NCBI GenBank assembly: GCA_000492175.2
Contig: CP097573.1
Span: 868,001 to 932,000, forward strand
Origin: Firmicutes bacterium ASF500
Lineage (GTDB): Bacteria; Bacillota; Clostridia; Oscillospirales; Oscillospiraceae
Length of the DNA: 64,000 bases
Direction of reading: 5' to 3'
A program made the translations under genes and the position numbers. Below, piece by piece: positions 1 through 7,946 of the stretch. Position 1 is the stretch's first letter, and every line of letters starts with the position of its first letter. The notes under the pieces are model-generated. The model was given only the letters and a program-made list of their open reading frames with translations, was not told where the DNA came from and made no database searches.

Positions 1-561
1 CACCGCCTCGTCGAACTTGTCGCCGGCCACCTTGATGGAGGCGGACTCCACCACACCGCCCAGGGAGATGACGGCGATGTCGGCGGTGCCGCCGCCGATG
101 TCCACCACCATATGGCCGTCGGGCTTGGTGATGTCGATGCCGGCGCCGATGGCGGCGGCTACAGGCTCCTCGATCAGGTAGGCCCGGCGGGCGCCCGCCT
201 GAATGCCGGCATCCACCACCGCGCGCTCCTCCACCTCGGTGATGCCCGAGGGGACGCAGATCAGCAGGCGGGGCTTGAACAGGGAGAAGGAGGTCACCTT
301 TTTGATAAATTCCTTCAGCATCCGTTCGGTCATGTCATAGTCAGAGATGACGCCCTCCCGCAGGGGGCGCATGGCCACGATGTTGCCCGGGGTGCGGCCC
401 AGCATGGCCTGGGCCTCGGTGCCCACCTTGAGGAGCTTGCCGGTGTTCTTGTCCATAGCTACCACGGAGGGCTCCCGCAGGACCACGCCCTTGTTGCGGA
501 TATATACCAAAACCGAGGCAGTGCCCAGGTCGATGCCGATATCTTTACTAAAGAAACCCAT
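1..561 (-). CDS. mreB: Rod shape-determining protein MreB (N-terminal part)
   Basis: Bacterial actin that forms membrane-associated filaments and guides sidewall peptidoglycan synthesis. The visible 187 residues begin MGFFSKDIGIDLGTASVLVY, the actin phosphate-1 loop, and continue through the phosphate-2 type segment VVDIGGGTADIAVISLGG. The gene runs off the left edge, so the C-terminal subdomains are missing. The ATG at 561 is preceded by an AAGGTGG ribosome site about 8 bases upstream, and a consensus promoter lies further upstream. MreB, Mbl and MreBH are close paralogues; MreB is the most likely from this part. Confidence 0.93.
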   Translation of the reverse strand, partial: MGFFSKDIGIDLGTASVLVYIRNKGVVLREPSVVAMDKNTGKLLKVGTEAQAMLGRTPGNIVAMRPLREGVISDYDMTERMLKEFIKKVTSFSLFKPRLLICVPSGITEVEERAVVDAGIQAGARRAYLIEEPVAAAIGAGIDITKPDGHMVVDIGGGTADIAVISLGGVVESASIKVAGDKFDEAV

Positions 562-636
562 AAGTTGTTCCACCTTATCCTTGTCAATTTTGTCTATCTG
601 ATGGCCGCCGGGGGCGGTCCTTTCCTTCCACTTTAT

Positions 637-665
637 ATTATAGCCTGAGCCTCACGGGTTTTCAA
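637..665 (-). promoter_or_regulatory. Sigma-A promoter for mreB
   Basis: Reading the minus strand, TTGAAA (660-665) and TATAAT (637-642) are separated by exactly 17 bases. This lies about 75 bases upstream of the mreB start with no other gene between. Confidence 0.75.
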
Positions 666-674
666 CCATTTTTT

Positions 675-1373
675 CTAACAATTTTCCTGTTTTTTCGGAG
701 GTCCGCTTTGATGTCCGTCCCCTCTGGCCCGGGCCAGGGTAAGGCAGTACACCTCCGCCGCCCCCGCCTGGCGCAGAAGGGCGCACAGCTCGCTGAGGGT
801 GGAGCCGGTGGTCACTACGTCGTCCACCAGCACCACGCGCCTGCCCGTCAGGCTGACGCCGGGCAGCAGGGCATAGGCCCCCCGGGCGTTGGCCCGGCGG
901 GCGCTCTCCTCCTCCAGGTCGGACTGGGGGCCGGTGTCCTTCACCTTCTTCAAAAGGGGCTCCGCCGGGATGGACAGCAGCCGCCCGATCTCTCGGGCCA
1001 GCAGCTCCGCCTGGTTGAATCCCCGCTTACGGAACCGCTTCCTGGACAGAGGGGCCCAGCAGATCAGATCGGCCCCCTGGGGCAGGCGGCCGGCGAGGCA
1101 CTGGGCCATCAGGACGGCGAGAGGGCCTTCCAGCGCCCGGACCCGGTGGAATTTATAGTGGTGGACGGCCGAGCGCACCAGGTCGTCGTAGGCCAGCGGC
1201 GACCAGCAGCCGTCGGCAAAATCAATCCTCCGCTCCCCCGCCCTGCCCTCCAGCCAGGGCAGCTTCCCCTGACATTTGGGGCACAGCGGAGCCCGAGGGT
1301 CGTCCAGGACCCGTTGGCAGAAGGGACACTTGGGCGGAAACAGCAGGTCCAGCGCCCGCTCCCAGACCTTCAT
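675..1373 (-). CDS. comF: ComF family phosphoribosyltransferase-like protein
   Basis: A 232-residue ComF-type protein, a family linked to DNA uptake and processing of imported single strands. An N-terminal zinc-ribbon-like pair CPFC and CPKC lies near residues 17-36. A type I phosphoribosyltransferase fold follows, with the PRPP-binding signature VVLVDDVVTTGSTL near residue 180. Its ATG overlaps the stop of the upstream small gene (ATGA), so the two are probably translationally coupled. The exact substrate of ComF proteins is not known. Confidence 0.88.
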   Translation of the reverse strand: MKVWERALDLLFPPKCPFCQRVLDDPRAPLCPKCQGKLPWLEGRAGERRIDFADGCWSPLAYDDLVRSAVHHYKFHRVRALEGPLAVLMAQCLAGRLPQGADLICWAPLSRKRFRKRGFNQAELLAREIGRLLSIPAEPLLKKVKDTGPQSDLEEESARRANARGAYALLPGVSLTGRRVVLVDDVVTTGSTLSELCALLRQAGAAEVYCLTLARARGDGHQSGPPKKQENC

Positions 1374-1546
1374 TTCAGCTCGTCCTCCGGGATCGGACCA
1401 TGCTCCTTCTCAAACTCCCGGATACACCGCTGAATCAAATAGAGTATCTGACCGCTCATAGAGCGGCCCTCATATTCCGAGATATAGACCAGCTTCCCAT
1501 GATGCTCGCTGCTGATCGTTATGCCAAGATGCTTATCACGTTTCAT
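1370..1546 (-). CDS. Small ribbon-helix-helix-like protein upstream of comF
   Basis: A 58-residue protein starting MKRDKHLGITISSEHHGKLV. A beta strand is followed by helix-forming residues (EGRSMSGQILYLIQRCIREF), which resembles the Arc/MetJ ribbon-helix-helix fold. Its stop overlaps the comF start by an ATGA. A palindrome at the presumed promoter just upstream fits autoregulation. The fold and the regulatory role are inferred; no residue proves DNA binding. Confidence 0.6.
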   Translation of the reverse strand: MKRDKHLGITISSEHHGKLVYISEYEGRSMSGQILYLIQRCIREFEKEHGPIPEDELK

Positions 1547-1596
1547 CTGTTACCACCATCCAGCTTTTCTGAATGTATGGTATCCTACTCCCAGGC

Positions 1597-1642
1597 TATA
1601 TATCTCATTTTTAACTTGATTCAAGTTGACAAAATACTTGAA
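1597..1642 (-). promoter_or_regulatory. Possible promoter with palindromic operator for the comF operon
   Basis: On the minus strand TTGAAT (1619-1624) and TATATA (1597-1602) are 16 bases apart. The -35 overlaps a perfect 7-base inverted repeat, TTCAAGT (1620-1626) and ACTTGAA (1636-1642). The operator function is inferred. Confidence 0.45.
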
Positions 1643-1678
1643 TTGAGTATCCCACTTTAGGCTCCCTCAACAGCAGAA

Positions 1679-1800
1679 CAGAATCCCCCCGCCGCTTCGC
1701 GGCCCTCCCCCCTTTTGCAAGGGGGGCATATTTCGCTCACAAAGCCTCCCTTGCCAAAGGGAGGGGGACCGCCGCCAACGGCGGTGGTGGAGGGATTCCA
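1679..1800. repeat. Intergenic inverted-repeat cluster
   Basis: Contains nested hairpins, including CCTCCCTT/AAGGGAGG and CCGCCG/CGGCGG. The outer arms (GAATCCC near 1681 and GGGATTC near 1793) are also complementary. This resembles the miniature hairpin repeats common between genes in Oscillospiraceae. It lies between the comF operon and the IS element. Confidence 0.55.
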
Positions 1801-1814
1801 TCCCCAAGGTTTTT

Positions 1815-3389
1815 TCACCCTCGCACGCCGGTTTTCGGCAAAAAAACAGCGCGGCAAACGCCGCGCCACAGCTTGTCGAAAAATGCCCTGTCTGGCTTCA
1901 TTACCAGACAGGCCACAACGTTAATGAGGAATAAAATGTAGGAGGAGGGTGTGGAGGAAGGCGGAGCAAAGCGCTTTCTGGCTTTCCATCTTGCCAACTT
2001 TTTGAGGTTCATGGCAGCAAATTTAAGCCTCACCCAGTTGGAAACCTGGGCCAGACCACGGTAAACGGTATAGCGCATGGCGTGTTTTTCTTTTGCATCG
2101 GCAAAAACTCGCTCAATGGTCTCTTTGCGCCTTGCATAGAGCTGCTTGTACTCCGGGGTGTACCTGGCATCATCGGCCAGTTCCTCATAGCCCTTCCAGA
2201 TGTGCCGCAGGACAGTCTTTACGAAGCTTTTGGATTTTGTACATAAATGCCGGGTGGGGCACTGGGCACAAATTGTCGGATCGCTGCGGTATTCACGGTA
2301 TCCATCCCGGTTGGTGGTGCGGTAGGACAGGATGTGGTATTCTGGGCAGATCACGCAGTCATAATATTCATCGTAGACGTAAGACCACCAGGGATGTCCA
2401 CCCTTCATCGTCGTGGGCCGCTTGTAGGCTGTAGACAATACCCGGCCATCTCGAAATACCTTTTTGCAAATATGCGGGGTCTTGTAGGCGGCATCTGCCA
2501 CCACTGTTTCCACCTCTGGAAACGATTGAATCAATTTGTCGTAAACATCGTCAAACGCCACGCTGTCATGGACATTTCCGGGGGTGACCACTGTTTCCAA
2601 TACGTAACCGCTCTTGTCACAGGCGGTATGGGCCTCATAAGCAAAGCACCGCTTGTGCTCCCCTTTGTGGAACATTCCACTCTCCGGGTCTGTGGTGGAT
2701 ACCGTTACTGTTTTCTGCTTTTTCGCCTCTTTCTTCCTCCGGGCCTGCTTCTTTTTTGAGGTATTGTCCTGTTTCTTCCCTCCAGCTTTGGGTGGTTCTT
2801 CTTCATCATCCAGTGGCTTTTTTCCATGAGCCTCCCGGTCCGCGTTCACTTCCGCCAGCAGTTCTTCCTGGTATCGTTTTGCCGCTGCCGGTACTTCCTG
2901 CTTCATTTTCTTCTTCAGATTTGCGCTGGCTTTGATGTGTGTCCCATCTATAAATACCGCCGCCGGGGTCAGTGCTCCCGCACTGCCCGCCTCCTCCAAT
3001 ATCCATCGAAATACTGCCTCTATGGTTTCTGAAGTAAACCGGTGCCGGAAGTTGTAACTCACCGTGGAAAAATGGGGCAGCTCCTCACTCAGCGTGTATC
3101 GCAAAAACCACCGGTATGCTATATCTGTCTGGGCTCTGCGCAACGTTCCCCGCAAAGATACATTCCCATCCAGATGCTGCAGCAATACGATTTTGAATAG
3201 CACCACTGGGTCGATGCTCCGCCGGCCCTCTTCTTCGCTGTACAACGCCTCCACGATTTCGTACAATTTCTCGAAATCTACCGCTGCATCCACCTGCCGC
3301 AATAGATGTTCGGGCGGCACCAGGCTTTCTGTGTCCACCATTTCTATGACCCCTCGCTCATTTTTCCCTCGCTCCAACATTTCCCTCAC
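1815..3389 (-). CDS. IS1182-family DDE transposase
   Basis: A 524-residue transposase. It has an N-terminal helical region with RRSIDPVVLFKIVLLQ, a DDE catalytic region with FIDGTHIKASAN and VETVVADAAYKT, a Lys-rich linker around residues 195-230, and a late glutamate region RRKETIERVFADAKEKHAMR. The residues FFDKL near the C-terminus are encoded by the left inverted repeat. The last 17 residues and the stop codon therefore lie in target DNA beyond the element end. The frame is open and the protein appears full length. Confidence 0.88.
   Translation of the reverse strand: MREMLERGKNERGVIEMVDTESLVPPEHLLRQVDAAVDFEKLYEIVEALYSEEEGRRSIDPVVLFKIVLLQHLDGNVSLRGTLRRAQTDIAYRWFLRYTLSEELPHFSTVSYNFRHRFTSETIEAVFRWILEEAGSAGALTPAAVFIDGTHIKASANLKKKMKQEVPAAAKRYQEELLAEVNADREAHGKKPLDDEEEPPKAGGKKQDNTSKKKQARRKKEAKKQKTVTVSTTDPESGMFHKGEHKRCFAYEAHTACDKSGYVLETVVTPGNVHDSVAFDDVYDKLIQSFPEVETVVADAAYKTPHICKKVFRDGRVLSTAYKRPTTMKGGHPWWSYVYDEYYDCVICPEYHILSYRTTNRDGYREYRSDPTICAQCPTRHLCTKSKSFVKTVLRHIWKGYEELADDARYTPEYKQLYARRKETIERVFADAKEKHAMRYTVYRGLAQVSNWVRLKFAAMNLKKLARWKARKRFAPPSSTPSSYILFLINVVACLVMKPDRAFFDKLWRGVCRAVFLPKTGVRG
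1847..1868. repeat. Left copy of 22-bp direct repeat (terminator hairpin) flanking the IS
   Basis: A 22-bp sequence containing the hairpin GCGCGGC-AAAC-GCCGCGC, repeated exactly at 3459-3480. On the minus strand this copy is followed by a T-run (the A-run at 1840-1846 on the plus strand), so it is a complete intrinsic terminator. It was probably the terminator of the XRE gene before the IS arrived. Confidence 0.8.
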
Positions 3390-3458
3390 CCCTTACTCCC
3401 TATTTTATCATCTTTACATGAAAAAGTCTACCAAAAGGCAGACTTTTTCGACAGGCTG
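1869..3458 (-). mobile_element. IS1182-family insertion sequence
   Basis: A 1,590-bp element. The left end CAGCTTGTCGAAAAA (1869-1883) is an imperfect inverted copy of the right end, which reads CAGCCTGTCGAAAAA on the opposite strand at 3444-3458. It is bracketed by a perfect 22-bp direct repeat that is itself a hairpin. IS1182-type elements are known to favour palindromic targets. It carries one transposase gene, which reads out through the left end. Confidence 0.85.
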
Positions 3459-3480
3459 CAGCGCGGCAAACGCCGCGCCA
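3459..3480. repeat. Right copy of 22-bp direct repeat flanking the IS
   Basis: Identical to 1847-1868. On the minus strand this copy is followed by the IS end rather than a T-run, so only the hairpin half of the terminator is present here. Confidence 0.8.
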
Positions 3481-3529
3481 TTCGCTTACAAAACTCTCTC
3501 TCACCCAAATAAATACGCTTTTGGTTCGC

Positions 3530-3850
3530 TTAGGTACGCTTTGACTTTTCCAGCAGGAAATCCATAAAGTCCATAACCGTCCGCCGGTCCGGCGAGGGCA
3601 GCTCCTTATAGACTTCGCACAGCCGCTTCAGAGCGGACTCCTCCCGCAGCTCGGAATGACCCATGAGGTAATCCATACTCACCGCAAACAGGTCCGCAAG
3701 CCGTTTCAAAATCACCTCATCCCGGGGAAAATGGTTACCGCTTTCATAGAAACTGATCATTCTCGGGGAAATATCGATTGCCTGACCTAACGCGGCCTGA
3801 GTCATTTTTTTCTCCTGACGCAGCTGCCGGAGCCTTTCGCTGAATGTCAC
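3530..3850 (-). CDS. XRE-family transcriptional regulator
   Basis: A 106-residue DNA-binding protein with an N-terminal Cro/CI helix-turn-helix: LRQLRQEKKMTQAALGQAI, then ISPRMISFYESGNHFP. The C-terminal tail includes LPSPDRRTVMDFMDFLLEK. The GTG at 3850 is chosen over an upstream start (3958) because GGGAGGTGA sits about 6 bases before it and the helix-turn-helix begins right after. Its terminator region was invaded by the IS1182 element. The target genes are unknown. Confidence 0.78.
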   Translation of the reverse strand: MTFSERLRQLRQEKKMTQAALGQAIDISPRMISFYESGNHFPRDEVILKRLADLFAVSMDYLMGHSELREESALKRLCEVYKELPSPDRRTVMDFMDFLLEKSKRT

Positions 3851-4001
3851 AAAAATCACCTCCCGACCATTATGCAGGAAATGTGTGACTAAATCATGAA
3901 TATGATCGAAATTTGCCGAAATTTCCAGTTTGGGCAGTGTTCTTTCTGTCTTTTCCACCTTTTCCCTGTGAAAAAATAATTTCCGGGCAAAAACACAGGG
4001 A

Positions 4002-4022
4002 CCCCCGCCGTTTTGGCGGGGG
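4002..4022 (-). terminator. Hairpin downstream of spoIVA
   Basis: CCCCCGCC (4002-4009) pairs with GGCGGGGG (4015-4022), 9 bases past the spoIVA stop. The T-rich run that follows on the minus strand is loose. Confidence 0.6.
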
Positions 4023-4030
4023 CCGGAGGG

Positions 4031-5509
4031 TCACAGAATGATGCAGATCAGTCCGCCGGAGCCCTCGTTGATGATGCGCTGGAGGGTCTCCCGCAGCTTG
4101 GTCCGGGCGTCCTCGGGCATACGGTTGATCTTGGAGTTCAGGTCCTCGTTCACCAGCTCGTGGAGGGATTTTCCAAAGATATTGGCCTCCCAGATGCGGC
4201 TGGAGTCCCCCTCGTACTCCTGGAGCAGATATTGGATCATGTCCTCGCTCTGCTTCTCGCCGCCCACGATGGGGGAGACCTCGGTCTCGATATCGGCGCG
4301 GATCATGTGGATCGACGGGGCGCTGGCTTTCAGCCGGACGCCGTACCGGCCGCCCTGCTTCATGATCTCGGGCTCCTCCAGCACCAGGGAGTCGATGGGG
4401 GGCACCACAATGCCGTAGCCCGTCTCCTCCACCTGGCGCAGGGCGTCGGCCACCTTGTCATAGGACCGCTTCACCCCGGCCAGCTGGGTGAGCAGGGCCA
4501 TCAGGTCGCCGTCGTCCCCGATGGTGAAGCCGGATTGCTGGGACAGGGTGTTGTAAAACAGGGACCGGGGCAGCTCCAGCAGAGCGGCGGAGACGCCGGT
4601 GCCCAGGTCGATGTTGGAGATGCGGGCGTCGCTGACCACCTCGCAGTCCCGGAAGGAGCTCACCGCGCTGTCCACATCCCGGATGCGGCGGAGCTGGGCG
4701 GTCCCCTCCCGGATGGCCCCGTAGAGGGCCGACTTGATGGGGTGCTCCTGGGGCAGGGCGTCCACCCAGGGGGGCAGGAACAGGTCCAGCTCCTTCACCG
4801 GGAACTCGTACAGGACGCTCTTCAAAACGGCGTTGATCTCCTCCTGATCCAGCTCCAGGCAGTTGGCCGCCACGCAGGTCACGTCGTACCGCTGGGCGAT
4901 GTCGGCCCGGATGGCCCGGGCCCGGTCGGAGCCGGGGCTGGCGGAGTTGAGCAGTACCACAAAGGGCTTGCCCAGCTCCTTCAACTCGGAGATGACCCGC
5001 TCCTCCGCCTCCAGGTAGTCCTCCCGGGGGATGTCGGTGATGGTGCCGTCGGTGGTGACCACCACGCCGATGGTGGAGTGCTCCGAAATCACCTTGCGGG
5101 TGCCGATCTCCGCCGCCTCCGCCATGGGGATCTCGTGCTCGAACCAGGGGGTGGTGACCATCCGCTCGGCCTCCCCCTCCATCTGGCCCACGGCGCTGGG
5201 CACCAGATAGCCCACGCAGTCGATCATCCGCATCTGAAAGGCCGCGCCGCCGTCCACCGTGACCGACACCGCCTCCTCGGGGACGAACTTGGGCTCCGCC
5301 GTCATGATGGTCCTGCCGGAGCCGCTCTGGGGCAGCTCATCCCGGGCCCGCTCCCGGCGGTAGACGTTCTCGATGTTGGGGATGACCAGGGTCTCCATAA
5401 AGCGCTTGATAAAGGTGGATTTTCCCGTCCGGACCGGCCCAACCACGCCGATGTAGATATCGCCCTCGGTACGGAGCGCAATATCCTCATAGATTTTGCG
5501 ATCTTCCAC
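4031..5509 (-). CDS. spoIVA: Stage IV sporulation protein A (spore coat morphogenetic ATPase)
   Basis: SpoIVA polymerises around the forespore using ATP and forms the basement layer on which the coat and cortex are built. At 492 residues it matches the family. The Walker A motif GPVRTGKST lies near residue 24, and switch/Walker B-like MIDCVGYLVP is near residue 116. The C-terminus ends GSGGLICIIL, typical for the family. The GTG start at 5509 has AAGGAGG 7 bases upstream. A sigma-E type promoter lies 45-75 bases upstream, which fits mother-cell expression. Confidence 0.95.
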   Translation of the reverse strand: MEDRKIYEDIALRTEGDIYIGVVGPVRTGKSTFIKRFMETLVIPNIENVYRRERARDELPQSGSGRTIMTAEPKFVPEEAVSVTVDGGAAFQMRMIDCVGYLVPSAVGQMEGEAERMVTTPWFEHEIPMAEAAEIGTRKVISEHSTIGVVVTTDGTITDIPREDYLEAEERVISELKELGKPFVVLLNSASPGSDRARAIRADIAQRYDVTCVAANCLELDQEEINAVLKSVLYEFPVKELDLFLPPWVDALPQEHPIKSALYGAIREGTAQLRRIRDVDSAVSSFRDCEVVSDARISNIDLGTGVSAALLELPRSLFYNTLSQQSGFTIGDDGDLMALLTQLAGVKRSYDKVADALRQVEETGYGIVVPPIDSLVLEEPEIMKQGGRYGVRLKASAPSIHMIRADIETEVSPIVGGEKQSEDMIQYLLQEYEGDSSRIWEANIFGKSLHELVNEDLNSKINRMPEDARTKLRETLQRIINEGSGGLICIIL

Positions 5510-5553
5510 TGCAATTCCTCCTTCGGCCTTATCGTCAGCCGGTATTTCCTTAC

Positions 5554-5583
5554 AATCTATGAGGATAAGCTGTGGAATATGAC
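5554..5583 (-). promoter_or_regulatory. Sigma-E promoter of spoIVA
   Basis: Minus strand: GTCATATT (5576-5583), a 14-base spacer, then CATAGATT (5554-5561). This is close to the known sigma-E consensus, roughly GTCATATT-N14-CATACACT. It sits directly upstream of the spoIVA ribosome site. Confidence 0.78.
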
Positions 5584-5593
5584 CGGAAAAGCG

Positions 5594-5635
5594 CCGGACC
5601 CGCCTCCGCCCCGGTGAGGGGGGAGACAGGTCCGG
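5594..5635 (-). terminator. Terminator of the nfnAB operon
   Basis: A long hairpin with outer arms CCGGACC (5594-5600) and GGTCCGG (5629-5635), just after the nfnB stop. On the minus strand it is followed by a short T-run. Confidence 0.6.
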
Positions 5636-5641
5636 AACATC

Positions 5642-7027
5642 TTATTGCTTGCTCTTGATATACTCGTCGATAGACTTGGCGGCGTTCTTGCCGGCGCCCA
5701 TCGCCAGAATGACGGTGGCGGCTCCGGTGGCGGCATCGCCGCCGGCGAAGATGGCCGGGCAGGACGTACACCCCTTCTCGTCCGCAGCCACACAGCCCTT
5801 TTTGGTCTTCTCCAGGCCGGGGGTGCCGTCGTAGCTCATGGGGTTGGGCTGGGTGCCCAGAGACATGATAACTGCGTCTACCTCCATCTTGAACTCACTG
5901 CCCGGGACGGCCATAGGGCGGCGGCGTCCGGAGGCGTCGGGTTCGCCCAGCTCCATCTTTACGCAGGTGATGGACTGGACCTGCCCCTTCTCGTCCCCCT
6001 CGATGGATACGGGGTTGGTGAGCAGATCGAAGATAATGCCCTCCTGCCTGGCGTGGTGGACCTCCTCGGCCCGGGCGGGGAGCTCGGCCTCGGAGCGGCG
6101 GTAGACGATATGGACATCGGCCCCCAGGCGCTTGGCGCACCGGGCGGCGTCCATAGCCACGTTGCCGCCGCCGACGACCGCCACCTTCTTGTTGTGGAGG
6201 ACGGGGGTGGGGGAGTCGTCCTTGTAGGCCTTCATCAGGTTGATGCGGGTGAGGTACTCGTTGGCGGAGTAGACGCCCACCAGGGACTCGCCGGGAATCT
6301 TCATAAACATGGGCAGGCCGGCGCCGGAGCCGATGAACACAGCCTCGTAGCCCTGCTCGAACAGTTCGGTGATGGTAAGCACCTTGCCGATGACCATGTT
6401 CAGCTCGATGTCCACCCCCATCTTCTCCAGGTTGGCCACCTCCCGCTTGACGATGGCCTTGGGGAGACGGAACTCGGGGATGCCGTAGCTCAGCACGCCG
6501 CCGGGGGTGTGGAAGGCCTCAAAGACGGAGACGGAGTAGCCCATACGGGCCAGCTCACCGGCGCAGGTCAGGCCGGCGGGGCCGGAGCCAATCACTGCCA
6601 CCTTGTGGCCGTTCTTGGGGGCGGTGGCTACGTTGGCGATGCCGTTCTCCGCGGCCCAGTCGGCCACGAAGCGCTCAATGCGGCCGATAGACACGGGCTC
6701 GCCCTTGACTCCCCGGACGCACTTGCCCTCGCACTGGCTCTCCTGGGGGCAGACACGGCCCGAGATGGCGGGCAGGGCGTTGGCGTCGGACAGCAGCTGA
6801 TAGGCGGCGGCCAGGTCTCCCTCGGCCACCTTGCCCACGAACTCAGGGATGGGGATGCCCACCGGGCACCCGCTGACGCAGGGCTTGTGCTTGCAGCTCA
6901 GGCACCGCTGTGCCTCGTTCTGGGCCTGCTCCAGGGTGTAGCCCAGGGCCACCTCTTTAAAGTTGGCGTTGCGTACGTTGGCCTCCTGCTCCGGCATGGG
7001 GGTCTTTTCCATCTGCATATTAGCCAT
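5642..7027 (-). CDS. nfnB: NfnB: large subunit of ferredoxin-dependent transhydrogenase
   Basis: A 461-residue protein of the glutamate synthase small-subunit/NfnB family. The N-terminal cysteine cluster (CLSCKHKPCVSGCPVGIP near residue 42, then CPQESQCEGKC) would ligate two [4Fe-4S] clusters. A first dinucleotide-binding motif VIGSGPAGLTCAGELA binds FAD, and a second, VVGGGNVAMDAARCAKRLGA, binds NADP(H). The C-terminus carries IFAGGDAATGAATVI. It overlaps nfnA by 8 bases. The NfnA partner argues for bifurcating NADH-dependent ferredoxin:NADP+ oxidoreductase rather than glutamate synthase. Confidence 0.88.
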   Translation of the reverse strand: MANMQMEKTPMPEQEANVRNANFKEVALGYTLEQAQNEAQRCLSCKHKPCVSGCPVGIPIPEFVGKVAEGDLAAAYQLLSDANALPAISGRVCPQESQCEGKCVRGVKGEPVSIGRIERFVADWAAENGIANVATAPKNGHKVAVIGSGPAGLTCAGELARMGYSVSVFEAFHTPGGVLSYGIPEFRLPKAIVKREVANLEKMGVDIELNMVIGKVLTITELFEQGYEAVFIGSGAGLPMFMKIPGESLVGVYSANEYLTRINLMKAYKDDSPTPVLHNKKVAVVGGGNVAMDAARCAKRLGADVHIVYRRSEAELPARAEEVHHARQEGIIFDLLTNPVSIEGDEKGQVQSITCVKMELGEPDASGRRRPMAVPGSEFKMEVDAVIMSLGTQPNPMSYDGTPGLEKTKKGCVAADEKGCTSCPAIFAGGDAATGAATVILAMGAGKNAAKSIDEYIKSKQ

Positions 7028-7868
7028 TCATGGCACCTCCTCCCAGGCGGCAGAGGTGCTTCTCTTTCGCCTTGGCTTCATGCTCCTTATAGGTCGCGTT
7101 GCGGGCGATCACTTCGTCAAAGTCCACCTTGTGGCCGTCAAAGTCGGGGCCGTCCACACAGGCGAACTTCACCTCGCCGTCCACGGTGAGGCGGCAGCAG
7201 CCGCACATGCCCGTGCCGTCGATCATAATGGGGTTCATGCTCACGGTGGTGGGGATGTTGTATTTCTCGGTGAGCTTACAGGCAAACTTCATCATCAGCA
7301 GGGGGCCGATGGCAAAGACCCGGTCGAACTTCACCCCGCTGTTGATGAGCTCCTCCAGCTTGCCGGTGACAAAGCCGTGATAGCCGTAGGTGCCGTCGTC
7401 GGTGCAGATGTGCAGGTCGGTGCTGGCCTGACCCATCTCCTCCTCCAGAATGACGATATCCTTGGTCTTAAAGCCGCCGATCAGGTCCACCTGGTTGCCG
7501 GCCTGATGGAGGGCACGGGCCACGGGCAGGGCGATGGCGCAGCCCAGTCCGCCGCCCAGAACGGCCACCCGGCCGATGTTCTCCACCTCGGTGGGCAGGC
7601 CCAGGGGGCCCACGAAGTCCTGGAGGCAGTCGCCCTCGTTCAGCTCGTCCAGAGCCAGGGTGGTGCCGCCGATCTTCTGATAGATCACGGTGACCAGGCC
7701 GTCCACCGCGCTGGAGATGGTGAGGGGAATCCGCTCTCCCGCCTCGTCCACCCGCAGAATGATGAACTGGCCCGCCTTGGCCTTGGCGGCCACCAGGGGC
7801 GCGTACACCGAGATCTGAGAAATCTCAGGCGTCAGCACCTTTTTCTTCGCGATTTCATACTTCTTCAC
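7020..7868 (-). CDS. nfnA: NfnA: small subunit of ferredoxin-dependent transhydrogenase
   Basis: A 282-residue FAD/NAD-binding reductase like dihydroorotate dehydrogenase subunit PyrK and sulfide dehydrogenase beta. It has an FAD-binding barrel (RIPLTISS), an NAD-binding segment (VAVLGGGLGCAIALPVARAL) and a C-terminal [2Fe-2S] cysteine set GTGMCGCCRLTV...FACVDGPDFDG. The GTG at 7868 is chosen because AGGAGGAG lies 6 bases upstream. With nfnB next to it, the pair exchanges electrons among NADH, ferredoxin and NADPH, which suits the glutamate fermenter encoded elsewhere in the window. Confidence 0.87.
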   Translation of the reverse strand: MKKYEIAKKKVLTPEISQISVYAPLVAAKAKAGQFIILRVDEAGERIPLTISSAVDGLVTVIYQKIGGTTLALDELNEGDCLQDFVGPLGLPTEVENIGRVAVLGGGLGCAIALPVARALHQAGNQVDLIGGFKTKDIVILEEEMGQASTDLHICTDDGTYGYHGFVTGKLEELINSGVKFDRVFAIGPLLMMKFACKLTEKYNIPTTVSMNPIMIDGTGMCGCCRLTVDGEVKFACVDGPDFDGHKVDFDEVIARNATYKEHEAKAKEKHLCRLGGGAMNG

Positions 7869-7946
7869 TGTTTCTCCTCCTGTCAGAGTAGTTCCTTTTT
7901 TCATCACTTTATAGTGCCAGCGGCAAAAGCCGCACAGATCACAGGT

